Positions 57,823 to 64,000 of a stretch of 64,000 bases of DNA are shown here, in pieces. Below the pieces are notes generated by a model. That model saw only the letters and a list, made by a program, of their open reading frames with translations. It did not search any database and was not told the DNA's origin. The stretch is from Chloroflexota bacterium. Its GTDB lineage: Bacteria > Chloroflexota > Anaerolineae > Anaerolineales > Villigracilaceae. Numbering within the stretch: position 1 is the stretch's first letter; every line of letters starts with the position of its first letter. A program made the position numbers and the translations under genes. Location of the stretch: the NCBI GenBank assembly GCA_016213105.1, contig JACRBN010000016.1, forward strand, positions 1 to 64,000, written 5' to 3'.

Positions 57823-58194
57823 ATGAACATCCCGTTTCTTATCGCGGGCATCCTGACCACCATAACCGCCTTTATTCACAGTATCGCTGGCGAGATAACA
57901 ACTATTCGCCCGTTGGTAAACGCAGAAATAAAGCAAATTCCCACATTGGAATTGAGGGCAGCTTTTTACATAGTCACAGTCCATTTGTTCGCTTCGGCAG
58001 TGATGCTTTTTATTCTGGCTTTTGCCACTAACCAAGATGTTGTGATGGGCAGATTTTTGGCAATCCAATTTTTTGGCTATGGCGCGGCATTTTTAGGCCT
58101 TGCAGTTATCAAGCGCGTTGGGCTGTTTCAAGTGCCCCAATGGGTTGTGTTCTTCCTGATGGCTGGTCTAACCTTTTGGGGTACCATGCGATAA
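57823..58194 (+). CDS. Cassette 20: four-helix membrane protein
   Basis: GGAGGGC lies 6 bases before the ATG. The 123-residue protein has four helices (about 3-23, 45-67, 74-94 and 101-121), with His19 in IHSIAGE and His54 in VHLFASA. Buried histidines in small four-helix proteins can bind heme, but nothing proves it here. It follows the four-helix protein at 57330 on the same strand and could form a complex with it. No family name is known to me. Confidence 0.6.
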   Translation: MNIPFLIAGILTTITAFIHSIAGEITTIRPLVNAEIKQIPTLELRAAFYIVTVHLFASAVMLFILAFATNQDVVMGRFLAIQFFGYGAAFLGLAVIKRVGLFQVPQWVVFFLMAGLTFWGTMR

Positions 58195-58201
58195 AAACCA
58201 T

Positions 58202-58358
58202 CCCTCGCCAGCGCCCCGAGCCTGCGCGGGGGAGGCCGCGTCCCATTCAAGGGGATGCGAGTCAACCTGGCTGCGGATACAACTCCGCTTGAAGGTAAAA
58301 TGGATCCCATTGCAGTTGCGGGCAGGGAGAGGAAACTCCTCTCGGTTGCCTGCTGTTT
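58202..58358 (+). repeat. Composite cassette repeat, shortened
   Basis: CCAGCGCCCCGAGCCTGCG, CATTCAAGGGGATGCGAG and CTCCGCTTGAAGGTAAAATGG show that part of the module between CTTGAAAG and GGTAAAAT is deleted. The tail GAGAGGAAACTCCTCTCGG with TTGCCTGCTG keeps the hairpin. Confidence 0.65.
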
Positions 58359-58424
58359 CAGAAAGATAGCCTTGGTCATCGCAAATGTTGTTTTTCGGTG
58401 GCAACCAGTCAGGAGATAATTACC

Positions 58425-58604
58425 ATGTCGAAAAAAGTTTTGTACTACGGCGTACTATATTTTCTACTCGCCATTTTGTTCGCAATCGGAGCGATAGGTA
58501 AAACCATCTCGGATAATTCCACTGTCCTTGCCATGCAATGGTCTTGTGCTATTGTATTTGCACTTATGGGTGTCGAGCAACTGAGGAAGAAAACCGCTGA
58601 GTAA
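58425..58604 (+). CDS. Cassette 21: 59-residue two-helix protein, duplicated
   Basis: AGGAGATAATTACC precedes the ATG. The peptide has two helices (about 6-25 and 33-50) and a basic end (QLRKKTAE). A second copy at 60221-60400 differs at only four of 59 positions (Ser to Phe, Ile to Phe, Glu to Val and one more), and the leader and upstream hairpin tail are also nearly identical. I do not recognise a family. The conservation of frame and start between copies supports that it is a real gene. Confidence 0.65.
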   Translation: MSKKVLYYGVLYFLLAILFAIGAIGKTISDNSTVLAMQWSCAIVFALMGVEQLRKKTAE

Positions 58605-58681
58605 CAGGTTGCGGAGGCAGATCTGCCTGAAGAGTCTGCTGCAATCGCTCCGCGCGCAGGGAAAATGGATCATTGTTGGGC
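58605..58681 (+). repeat. Short cassette repeat with right core
   Basis: The segment has GCTGCAATCGCTCCGCGCGC, AGGGAAAATGGATCATT and right core GTTGGGC (58675-58681). The hairpin part and tail are missing, giving a 77-bp minimal spacer that still ends in a core site. Confidence 0.6.
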
Positions 58682-58712
58682 AGCAGGTATCAGGATTGTT
58701 TGTTGAATTGCC

Positions 58713-59576
58713 ATGAACACGAGCGACCACGGGAAGTTGAAGAACTATCTGACCGCATGGAATCTTTCGAAGCCCCGGCTTCTCACGCAGACCGTGACCA
58801 GTCATATCTACACGGTAACGTACGAAACCGAGACCGTGATCCTCAAACTACTGTCTCCATCAGAAACGGATGAGCAGAGAGGCGCCGTGGCGCTGCGGCA
58901 CTTCGATGGGCATGGGGCGGTGCGTTTACTGCGTTACGACGAAGGCGCACACCTGATGGAATACGCCGCAGGCGACGAACTGGTCACGTTGGTGCAGCGC
59001 GGTGGGGATGAACATGCAACACGCATCATTGCCCAGGTGATCCAGCAGCTTCATGGTGCCCCTCAAAATATCCCACACGCTGGTTTGGTCATGCTCGAGC
59101 GCTGGTTTGATGCGCTGTTCAATAAAGCGGGGTCCGACAGCCAGGCGGGTATCGACTCCATCTATGTGCGGAGCGCCTCCCTCGCCCGGCGGCTGCTGGA
59201 CGATCAGCGCGAGGTGCGGGTTTTGCATGGCGATATCCATCACCGTAATATTCGCGAGACACCCCGCGGCTGGCTTACCTTCGACCCGAAAGGCCTGATC
59301 GGCGAGCGCACCTACGACTGCGCCAACACCCTATGCAACCCAGGCCCAGGGATGCCAGAACTTGTCCACAACGAAGCCCGCCTGCTGGCAAATGCGGCCA
59401 TCCTCGCCGATGCACTTGCCCTCGACCTGTCCCGCATCCTGGCATTTACCTATGTTTACGCCTGCCTTAACGCAAGCTGGTGGTTGCCGCACATCCATAC
59501 CAAAAGCGCGGAAGACATCGTACAATGGCATCTCAAGATCGCAGGGATGATCGAACCCCACGTTCGGCGATCATGA
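58713..59576 (+). CDS. Cassette 22: aminoglycoside (streptomycin 6-kinase type) phosphotransferase homologue
   Basis: The 287-residue protein has kinase motifs: Lys45 in VILKLL, the catalytic loop LHGDIHHRN (Asp174, Asn179) and the metal-binding Asp191 in FDPKGLIGERTYDCANTLCNP. The last phrase is characteristic of the APH(6) streptomycin kinase branch. EYAAGDELVTLV is the hinge. The enzyme could phosphorylate streptomycin or a related aminocyclitol. Resistance is not proven, and other small kinases share the fold. The start at 58713 follows a right core by 31 bp, the classic position of a resistance gene in an integron cassette. Confidence 0.85.
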   Translation: MNTSDHGKLKNYLTAWNLSKPRLLTQTVTSHIYTVTYETETVILKLLSPSETDEQRGAVALRHFDGHGAVRLLRYDEGAHLMEYAAGDELVTLVQRGGDEHATRIIAQVIQQLHGAPQNIPHAGLVMLERWFDALFNKAGSDSQAGIDSIYVRSASLARRLLDDQREVRVLHGDIHHRNIRETPRGWLTFDPKGLIGERTYDCANTLCNPGPGMPELVHNEARLLANAAILADALALDLSRILAFTYVYACLNASWWLPHIHTKSAEDIVQWHLKIAGMIEPHVRRS

Positions 59577-59582
59577 GACAAG

Positions 59583-59690
59583 ACCTAACGCTGCATATCA
59601 ACGCAGCCCAACACAGCAACCTCAGAACCTGTCCCACCCCCAACACCCCAAGCCTGTGCGGAGGCCGCGTCTCTTTCAAATCCAAAGATA
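59583..59690 (+). repeat. Partial cassette repeat, two left cores
   Basis: ACCTAAC (59583-59589) and GCCCAAC (59606-59612, then ACAGCAACC) are two attC-type left cores in a row. CCCCAAGCCTGTGCGGAGGCCGCGTCTCTTTCAAA follows in pieces and then the repeat breaks off. No right core is visible. Confidence 0.6.
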
Positions 59691-59725
59691 ACATGCTTAT
59701 CGGAACCTGACCCACCGGAGGAACG

Positions 59726-60073
59726 ATGCCTACCCATCGAATTTATGCAATGAAATTTGCAAATGTCTACCCGCTCTACGTTCAAAAAGCGGAGCGTAAA
59801 AATCGCACGCAGGAAGAAGTTGACCAGGTCATCTGCTGGCTGACTGGCTATACCCAGGCGGGACTGCAACAGCAAATCGAACAGGGAAATGATTTTGAAA
59901 CTTTCTTTGCCCAGGCGCCAGCCATGAATCCAAACAGGTCGTTGATCAAAGGCGTGGTGTGCGGCGTTCGCGTGGAAGAGATCGAAGATCCGCTCATGCA
60001 ACAGATCCGCTATTTGGACAAATTGATCGATGAACTCGCAAAAGGAAAAGCGCTGGAGAAGATTCTGCGGTAG
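59726..60073 (+). CDS. Cassette 23: DUF2200 family protein
   Basis: GGAGGAACG precedes the ATG. The 115-residue protein matches the DUF2200 pattern along its whole length: [94 protein letters not shown]. The two cysteines and tyrosines are conserved in relatives as I recall. The family is a widespread, small cytoplasmic protein of unknown role, and often seen in mobile or accessory DNA. It is the best-defined full-length family among the small cassette genes here. Confidence 0.88.
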   Translation: MPTHRIYAMKFANVYPLYVQKAERKNRTQEEVDQVICWLTGYTQAGLQQQIEQGNDFETFFAQAPAMNPNRSLIKGVVCGVRVEEIEDPLMQQIRYLDKLIDELAKGKALEKILR

Positions 60074-60161
60074 TAGGTCGCTCTGCGCGAAGGTAAAATG
60101 GATCCCATTGTGGCTGCGGGTAGGGAGAGGAAAGTCCTCTCGGTTGCCTGCTGTTTCAGAA
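60074..60161 (+). repeat. Partial cassette repeat, hairpin tail
   Basis: The segment begins TAGGTCGCTCTGCGCGAAGG, continues AAAATGGATCCCATTGTGG and ends GGGAGAGGAAAGTCCTCTCGG with TTGCCTGCTG. It is the right part of the module followed by the duplicated leader of the next gene. Confidence 0.65.
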
Positions 60162-60220
60162 AGATAGCCTTGGTCATCGCAAATGTTTTTTAGGTGGTAA
60201 CCAGTCAGGAGATAATTACC

Positions 60221-60400
60221 ATGTCGAAAAAAGTTTTGTACTACGGCGTACTATATTTTCTACTCGCCATTTTGTTCGCAATCGGAGCGATAGGTAAAAC
60301 CATCTCGGATAATTCTACTGTCCTTGCCATGCAATGGTTTTGTGCTTTTGTATTTGCTCTTATGGGTGTTGTGCAACTGAGAAAGAAAACCGCTGAGTAA
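60221..60400 (+). CDS. Cassette 24: second copy of the 59-residue two-helix protein
   Basis: The gene repeats the one at 58425, with four changed residues (for example SCAIVFALMGVEQ to FCAFVFALMGVVQ). The upstream segment from the hairpin tail through CAGAAAGATAGCCTTGGTC and AGTCAGGAGATAATTACC is also the same, so the duplication covers about 270 bp: 58337-58612 versus 60133-60408. Substitutions are spread out and there is no frameshift. The two copies flank the APH-like and DUF2200 cassettes, and could recombine to delete them. Confidence 0.65.
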   Translation: MSKKVLYYGVLYFLLAILFAIGAIGKTISDNSTVLAMQWFCAFVFALMGVVQLRKKTAE

Positions 60401-60401
60401 T

Positions 60402-60500
60402 AGGTAGCGGCTGCCGCGTGCCTTTCAAGTGGGCACGAGTCCGCCTGGCTGCGGATGCAATTCCGCTTGAAAAAGGTGTTGCAATCGCTCCGCGCGAAAC
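60402..60500 (+). repeat. Partial cassette repeat
   Basis: GCGGCTGCCGCGTGCCTTTC, AAGTGGGCACGAGTCCG, TTCCGCTTGAAAAAGG and CAATCGCTCCGCGCGAA match the left and centre of the module. The tail is replaced by ACCCAACGCGTGTGGC, which resembles an attC left core. Confidence 0.6.
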
Positions 60501-60564
60501 CCAACGCGTGTGGCACAGTTTTAGTGAATATCCTTGGCCTTTTATTAGTGATGATTGACAATCC

Positions 60565-60825
60565 ATGAACACATTATTTACAATCTCTCCAGAAGGCACA
60601 CGAATTGCTTTTGAGCGAATTGGCACAGGGCAACCTCTTGTGCTATTGCATGGCGGAGGGAATAACCGTCACATGTGGCGTGAAGCGGGTTACATCGAAC
60701 GCCTTCAAAATAACTTCACCCTCATTATTCCCGACCTGCGTGGACATGGTGAAAGTGATTCGCCCGCCGAGCCGTCCGATTACACAACGGACAAAATGGC
60801 AGAGGATATCAATGGCAGAGAATAA
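60565..60825 (+). pseudogene. Cassette 25: truncated alpha/beta-hydrolase
   Basis: The 86-residue frame encodes only the N-terminal part of an alpha/beta-hydrolase: GTRIAFERIGTGQPLVLLHGGGNNRHMW, LIIPDLRGHGESDSP and YTTDKMAEDI. It stops (NGRE) before the nucleophile elbow that should follow within 20 residues. The downstream DNA has no continuing hydrolase frame, so it is a truncation, not a frameshift that I can trace. It may have been cut by recombination between repeats. It cannot be an active hydrolase on its own. Confidence 0.75.
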
Positions 60826-60879
60826 TCAGTTTCGAGCATATCTAGAAATAATTTTTGAGATTCCGTGAAATCATTAGCC

Positions 60880-60962
60880 GCCGCCCACTGTTAAATCGCA
60901 GTATCAAGGGTGGGCGCGGTGCGCTTCGCGCATTGGCCTTTTTCTTATTGGGCGAAAATAGT
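60880..60962 (+). repeat. Degenerate attC-like spacer (CCGCCCACTGTTAAATCGCAG type)
   Basis: The spacer starts CCGCCGCCCACTGTTAAATC, like those at 48308 and 48874, and has GCGGTGCGCTTCGCGC and TTCTTATTGGGCG. No clear right core is seen. It belongs to the second spacer class of the array. Confidence 0.5.
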
Positions 60963-61106
60963 TGAAAGACTCCGTTCATGGGCTGTTGGCTGGCTTGGTC
61001 GCGTTGCAACATGCGGGATGCCTTGCGTATTTTGATATACAATCGTACTTGAGACGTTGCATCCCTGCTTTGAACAAAGCAAACAGATAGGAATAGGAAC
61101 CCAGTC

Positions 61107-61697
61107 ATGAGAAAAGTTATTGTGCTCGAACATATCTCCCTGGATGGCGTCATACAAGCCCCAGGCGGGCCAGATGAAGATACCAGCGGCGGCTTCGCGC
61201 ATGGCGGGTGGATCGCGTCCCATTCCGACGCGGTTCTTGGAACGGCCCTGCGAAGGCAAATGAACCTGCCGTTCGACCTGTTGCTGGGACGTAAAACCTT
61301 CGACATTTGGGCGCCGTACTGGCCCCAACATGGGGAGGCATGGCCTGGCGTCAACACGGCGACCAAGTACATCGCCTCGAATACCCTGACCGCTGGCGAA
61401 TGGCAGCCGTCTGTGTTTTTAAGCGGAGATATTGCGGAAAAAGTCGCCCAAATCAAGCGCCAGCCAGGACGGGATTTGCACGTTTGGGGAAGCGGGAATC
61501 TCATTCAAACGCTTCTCAAGCATGATTTGATCGATACATTCTGGCTGATGATTTATCCGATCACGTTGGGCGTGGGAAAGCGGCTGTTTGCCGATGGCGC
61601 GATCCCGATGGCGTTCCAGGTGACGGAAAGCCAGGTCACCCCAAATGGCGTCATTGTCGTGAATTACGAGCGTGCATCCGCTCTAAACAGCAAGTAG
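61107..61697 (+). CDS. Cassette 26: dihydrofolate-reductase-like (RibD C-terminal) family protein
   Basis: The 196-residue protein has the DHFR/RibD_C fold order: VIVLEHISLDGVIQAPGGPDEDTSGGF, a LLLGRKTFDIWAPYWP motif as in YyaP/YwjB-like proteins, KYIASNTL, VFLSGDI, LHVWGSGNLIQTLLKHDLIDTFWLMIYPITLGVGKRLF. NADPH binding by GSGNL is likely, but the folate-site residues of true DHFR are not evident. Such proteins are common in accessory DNA and have no settled substrate. A -10-like TATACAAT near 61040 may give it its own promoter. It is followed by an attC-type left core. Confidence 0.87.
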   Translation: MRKVIVLEHISLDGVIQAPGGPDEDTSGGFAHGGWIASHSDAVLGTALRRQMNLPFDLLLGRKTFDIWAPYWPQHGEAWPGVNTATKYIASNTLTAGEWQPSVFLSGDIAEKVAQIKRQPGRDLHVWGSGNLIQTLLKHDLIDTFWLMIYPITLGVGKRLFADGAIPMAFQVTESQVTPNGVIVVNYERASALNSK

Positions 61698-61717
61698 AGT
61701 CTTGCACAACAGAAACC

Positions 61718-61850
61718 GCCCAACAACGCCCACGGGATAAGCGCCGACATTCGCCCACACTTTCGGGGTTGATCCCCAACGGCGGATTCGCCTTGGGTGG
61801 CTTTGTGCGCCAAATCCAGCCGCTGGTGCAACTTCGCGCAAAACATTCGA
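61718..61850 (+). repeat. attC-like spacer with canonical left core
   Basis: Left core GCCCAAC (61718-61724, in CCGCCCAACAACGCCCACGG) is followed by a GGGGTTGATCCCCAACGG hairpin and CCAGCCGCTGGTGCAACTTC. A right GTTRRRY core is not seen. It does not contain the GC-rich module. Confidence 0.55.
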
Positions 61851-61862
61851 AACAGGAAAAAT

Positions 61863-62351
61863 ATGTTCAGAGAAATGAGACGAAAAAAGCAACTGCTATC
61901 CGAAGCGGAATCGATTGAGATCCTGCAATCCTGTACATCGGGAGTTCTGGCAGTAACAGGCGACAACGATTATCCTTATGCCGTTCCCTTGAGTTACGCC
62001 TATAAAGACGGAAAACTATTTTTTCACTTCGCCAAAGCGGGGCATAAAATTGACAGCCTTGTAAAAAACAACAAGGTGTCGTTTTGCGTCATAAAAACGG
62101 ATGATGTTATACAGAAAACCTTTACCACTCATTTCCGTAGCGTAATAGTTTTTGGCACGGCCAGAATTCTCACAGAGGACAGCGGGAAAAGATATGCTCT
62201 CGAATGCCTTGTGGAAAAATATTCCCCCGACTACATTACAGAAGGCCAGGCGGAAATGGAGCGTGAATGGAAGTCAGTCCATGTGGCGGAAGTTCTGATT
62301 GAACATATGACAGGAAAAGCGGCAATCGAAATTATTAATGGTAAAGCCTGA
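61863..62351 (+). CDS. Cassette 27: pyridoxamine 5'-phosphate oxidase-like (NimA-like) protein
   Basis: AGGAAAAAT precedes the ATG. The 162-residue protein matches NimA-like flavoproteins: MRRKKQLLSEAESIEILQSCTSGVLAVTGDN, YPYAVPLSYAYKDGKLFFHFAKAGHKID, KVSFCVI and FRSVIVFGTARIL. NimA-type proteins bind FMN and some reduce nitroimidazole drugs; most relatives are uncharacterised. The conserved His in HFAKAGHKID fits the family. It is the last plus-strand gene of the array before the terminator-like palindrome at 62374, after which gene direction changes. Confidence 0.88.
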   Translation: MFREMRRKKQLLSEAESIEILQSCTSGVLAVTGDNDYPYAVPLSYAYKDGKLFFHFAKAGHKIDSLVKNNKVSFCVIKTDDVIQKTFTTHFRSVIVFGTARILTEDSGKRYALECLVEKYSPDYITEGQAEMEREWKSVHVAEVLIEHMTGKAAIEIINGKA

Positions 62352-62373
62352 TTGCCTTACACTTTATTTTTGG

Positions 62374-62442
62374 ACGCTGAAAAAGCAGATGGGCGCTGAT
62401 AAAACAAGAAAAAGTTTGCGTTTTTCAGCGTTCATCTGCGTC
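62374..62442. terminator. Palindromic element at the end of the cassette array
   Basis: ACGCTGAAAAA (62374-62384) pairs with TTTTTCAGCGT (62421-62431), and GCAGATG with CATCTGC. It resembles a dispersed repeat and lies 23 bases past the last plus-strand gene, so it may also terminate transcription. No T-run follows directly. Confidence 0.5.
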
Positions 62443-62597
62443 TCCGCGGGGTTTGTACGGTAGAAAGATTCAGGATGCCAATTTTGTGTTGGATGAAACA
62501 GGACGACTAACTTTAGCTACCGCAAAATAGGAGGATATATAACTTCCAGCACAATCTCACCATCTTTAGATGGAGATGAACATCTTCCTGAATTCTC

Positions 62598-63356
62598 CTA
62601 CCTCACATCCAACCCCGTGACCCGCGTCAGCAGGCGGTGGATTCCGTACAGCGGCAGGGAGAGCGCGCCATGCACCAGCGCACTCAGGGCGAAGACCAGC
62701 GCCGCGCCGCGCAGGAAGGCGTTCAGCGGCGGGGTGACGGTGGCCAGCATCCACGGGCCAGCGCCTGCAAAGAGGGCCAGCGCCAGCAGGCCAACGATCA
62801 ACAGTCCCAGCGGCAGCCAGGCGTGGCGGTCGGACTGGGAGGGCATCATCGTGGAGCTGACCGCGAAGGTCAGGTAGAACCACACCGCAAAGTCGGGCAC
62901 CTGCGGCACGAGCGACAGTCCCAGCCAGAACTGGTCGAATTGGGCGCTGGACAGCAGCTCCCATAACGGGAGCAGGTTCAGGCGGAAGATGGCGATCAAC
63001 GCCACGGTCAGGCCGCCCGTCAGCAGCGGGGCGATGCCGATCAGCGAGTCGCGGGCCACGTCGGTCTGGGCCGTTTCCACGTAGCCGAGCTGCAGGCGCC
63101 CGTCGGGCATCGGTTGGGGGATGAGGGAGAATCCGCCCGTGCGCACCAGCAACAATTTCGCCATCAGGAAATGACTCAACTCGTGCAGAAACACGCCCGG
63201 GAAGAATAGAACCGAAAACAACCCCATCGTCAGAGCGGGGTGTCGTGTGATGATGAGAAAGATCGCCTGGATTTCATGATGCAGGATGCGCTGGAGCCAC
63301 AACAGGGTCAGCAGCGCCAGCGCGAACCAGAGCAGGCCGTCGAAGGAATTGAACAT
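62598..63356 (-). CDS. M50-like membrane metallopeptidase homologue
   Basis: The 252-residue protein has about six helices. Helix 2 carries HELSH (His58, Glu59, His62) in FFPGVFLHELSHFLMAK, the zinc-binding HExxH motif of site-2-protease-like proteins. The second metal-binding motif (usually NxxPxxxxDG) is not evident, so the activity is uncertain. Related proteins in Chloroflexota are annotated as M50 family or hypothetical. It lies past the array on the minus strand, next to tpiA and separated from it by the GACCCTAAAGG hairpin repeat. A core gene-cluster setting seems to resume here. Confidence 0.7.
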   Translation of the reverse strand: MFNSFDGLLWFALALLTLLWLQRILHHEIQAIFLIITRHPALTMGLFSVLFFPGVFLHELSHFLMAKLLLVRTGGFSLIPQPMPDGRLQLGYVETAQTDVARDSLIGIAPLLTGGLTVALIAIFRLNLLPLWELLSSAQFDQFWLGLSLVPQVPDFAVWFYLTFAVSSTMMPSQSDRHAWLPLGLLIVGLLALALFAGAGPWMLATVTPPLNAFLRGAALVFALSALVHGALSLPLYGIHRLLTRVTGLDVR

Positions 63357-63366
63357 GGCAAGATAA

Positions 63367-63397
63367 GACCCTAAAGGTTTTGGAGACCTTTAGGGTC
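63367..63397. repeat. Hairpin repeat GACCCTAAAGG, copy 2
   Basis: GACCCTAAAGG and CCTTTAGGGTC form an 11-bp perfect stem with a short loop, nearly identical to 18754-18784. It lies 15 bases past the tpiA stop codon, so it may act as terminator as well as a dispersed repeat. Confidence 0.65.
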
Positions 63398-63411
63398 TGT
63401 TTGGTATAGGG

Positions 63412-64000
63412 TTACTTCGCCGCGGCCTTGACGATGGCGACGAATTCCTCTTCCTTGAGGCTGGCGCCGCCGACGAGCGCCCCGTCGATGTCGGGCTGGC
63501 CGAAGAACTCGGCCGCGTTGGCCGCCGTGACCGAGCCGCCGTACAACACGCGCACGGCCTGCGCCGTTTCGGTGCCGTACAGGCGCGCCAGCGCCGGGCG
63601 GATGACATCCGCCACCACGGCATTGGCCTCAGGTCCGTTCGAGGCCTTGCCCGTGCCGATGGCCCAGACGGGTTCATAGGCCACCACCATGCGCGGCGCA
63701 AAGGCGGGGTCGAGGTTGGCCAGGCCCTTTTCCACCTGGCGCGTGACCACTTCCGCGGTGCGGCGCGATTCGTATTCTTCGAGCGTCTCGCCCACGCACA
63801 CGATCGGCGTCAGGTCGGCTTTCTGCGCGGCCAGCATCTTGCGGTTGACGGTCTCGTCCGTCTCGCCGAAGTAGGCGCGGCGCTCCGAGTGGCCGAGGAT
63901 CACGAAGCGGCAATATTCGCGGATCATGGCAGGCGAGAGTTCGCCCGTGAAGGCGCCCTTCTCCTCCCAGTGCATGTTCTGCGCGCCCAGGCCCGTGTCG
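63412..64000 (-). CDS. tpiA: Triosephosphate isomerase, partial (5' end outside the window)
   Basis: The frame runs off the right edge; about 195 C-terminal residues are present, and about 60 N-terminal ones are missing. Motifs are decisive: the edge region TGLGAQNMHWEEKGAFTGE, the electrophilic histidine in VILGHSERR, the catalytic glutamate in VVAYEPVWAIGTGKAS and the phosphate-binding VLYGGSVTAAN with GALVGGASL. The enzyme interconverts dihydroxyacetone phosphate and glyceraldehyde-3-phosphate in glycolysis. It is a core gene, so the accessory array ends before it. Confidence 0.96.
   Translation of the reverse strand, partial: DTGLGAQNMHWEEKGAFTGELSPAMIREYCRFVILGHSERRAYFGETDETVNRKMLAAQKADLTPIVCVGETLEEYESRRTAEVVTRQVEKGLANLDPAFAPRMVVAYEPVWAIGTGKASNGPEANAVVADVIRPALARLYGTETAQAVRVLYGGSVTAANAAEFFGQPDIDGALVGGASLKEEEFVAIVKAAAK

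Noticed and set aside
43900..60500. The spacers of the array considered as a CRISPR array
   Set aside because: Repeats are long (80-250 bp), spaced by whole genes and variable in length, not 25-40-bp repeats with 30-40-bp spacers. No cas genes are present.

Overview
The window looks like a chromosome segment of an anaerobic, environmental member of the Chloroflexota (Anaerolineae type). This is inferred from gene content: aldehyde:ferredoxin oxidoreductases, a run of class III aminotransferases, GAF-domain hybrid kinases, RHS fragments and many intergenic palindromic repeats, on a backbone that is clearly GC-rich. No rRNA or tRNA is visible to confirm it. The window starts inside an RHS gene remnant and ends inside tpiA.

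Layout. (1) 1-3.7 kb, minus strand: fragments of RHS repeat proteins, one with an intact core end fused to an alpha/beta-hydrolase tip, plus a candidate immunity membrane protein and an exported beta-propeller. (2) 3.9-5.3 kb, plus strand: a PadR regulator with a palindromic operator/promoter and a CPBP membrane protease, closed by a terminator. (3) 5.4-25.3 kb, all minus strand: two tungsten/molybdenum aldehyde oxidoreductases, five class III aminotransferases (one a clear putrescine aminotransferase homologue), a CoA-acylating semialdehyde dehydrogenase, a saccharopine-dehydrogenase-family enzyme, two amino-acid/solute carriers, a polyamine-type binding lipoprotein and two Lrp/AsnC regulators. 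Together they suggest uptake, transamination and ferredoxin- or CoA-linked oxidation of amino acids and diamines. (4) 25.5-29 kb: ruvB and an MBOAT/AlgX O-acetylation pair. (5) 29.3-39.9 kb, minus strand: a MacB-like export system (adaptor, FtsX permease, two ATPases, one fused to a cyclic-nucleotide-binding domain) interleaved with two GAF hybrid kinases and a response regulator. (6) 40.4-62.35 kb, all plus strand: about 28 small, mostly AT-rich genes separated by attC-like folded repeats. This is an integron-type cassette array with no integrase visible. Cassettes encode a TIR protein with a membrane domain, hydrolases, a streptomycin-kinase-like enzyme, a dihydrofolate-reductase-like protein, a NimA-like flavin protein, a P-loop kinase and many small membrane proteins. 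(7) 62.6-64 kb, minus strand: an M50-like membrane protein and tpiA.

The most unusual feature is the cassette array. Four or five spacers are recognisable attC sites, with an RYYYAAC left core and a GTTRRRY right core that are reverse complements. Most other spacers share a different 120-150-bp GC-rich module that carries one of two alternative right ends: an attC tail ending in GTTGGGC, or a tail built on a perfect GAGAGGA/TCCTCTC hairpin with no core site. This could reflect an attC lineage being remodelled by another folded repeat.
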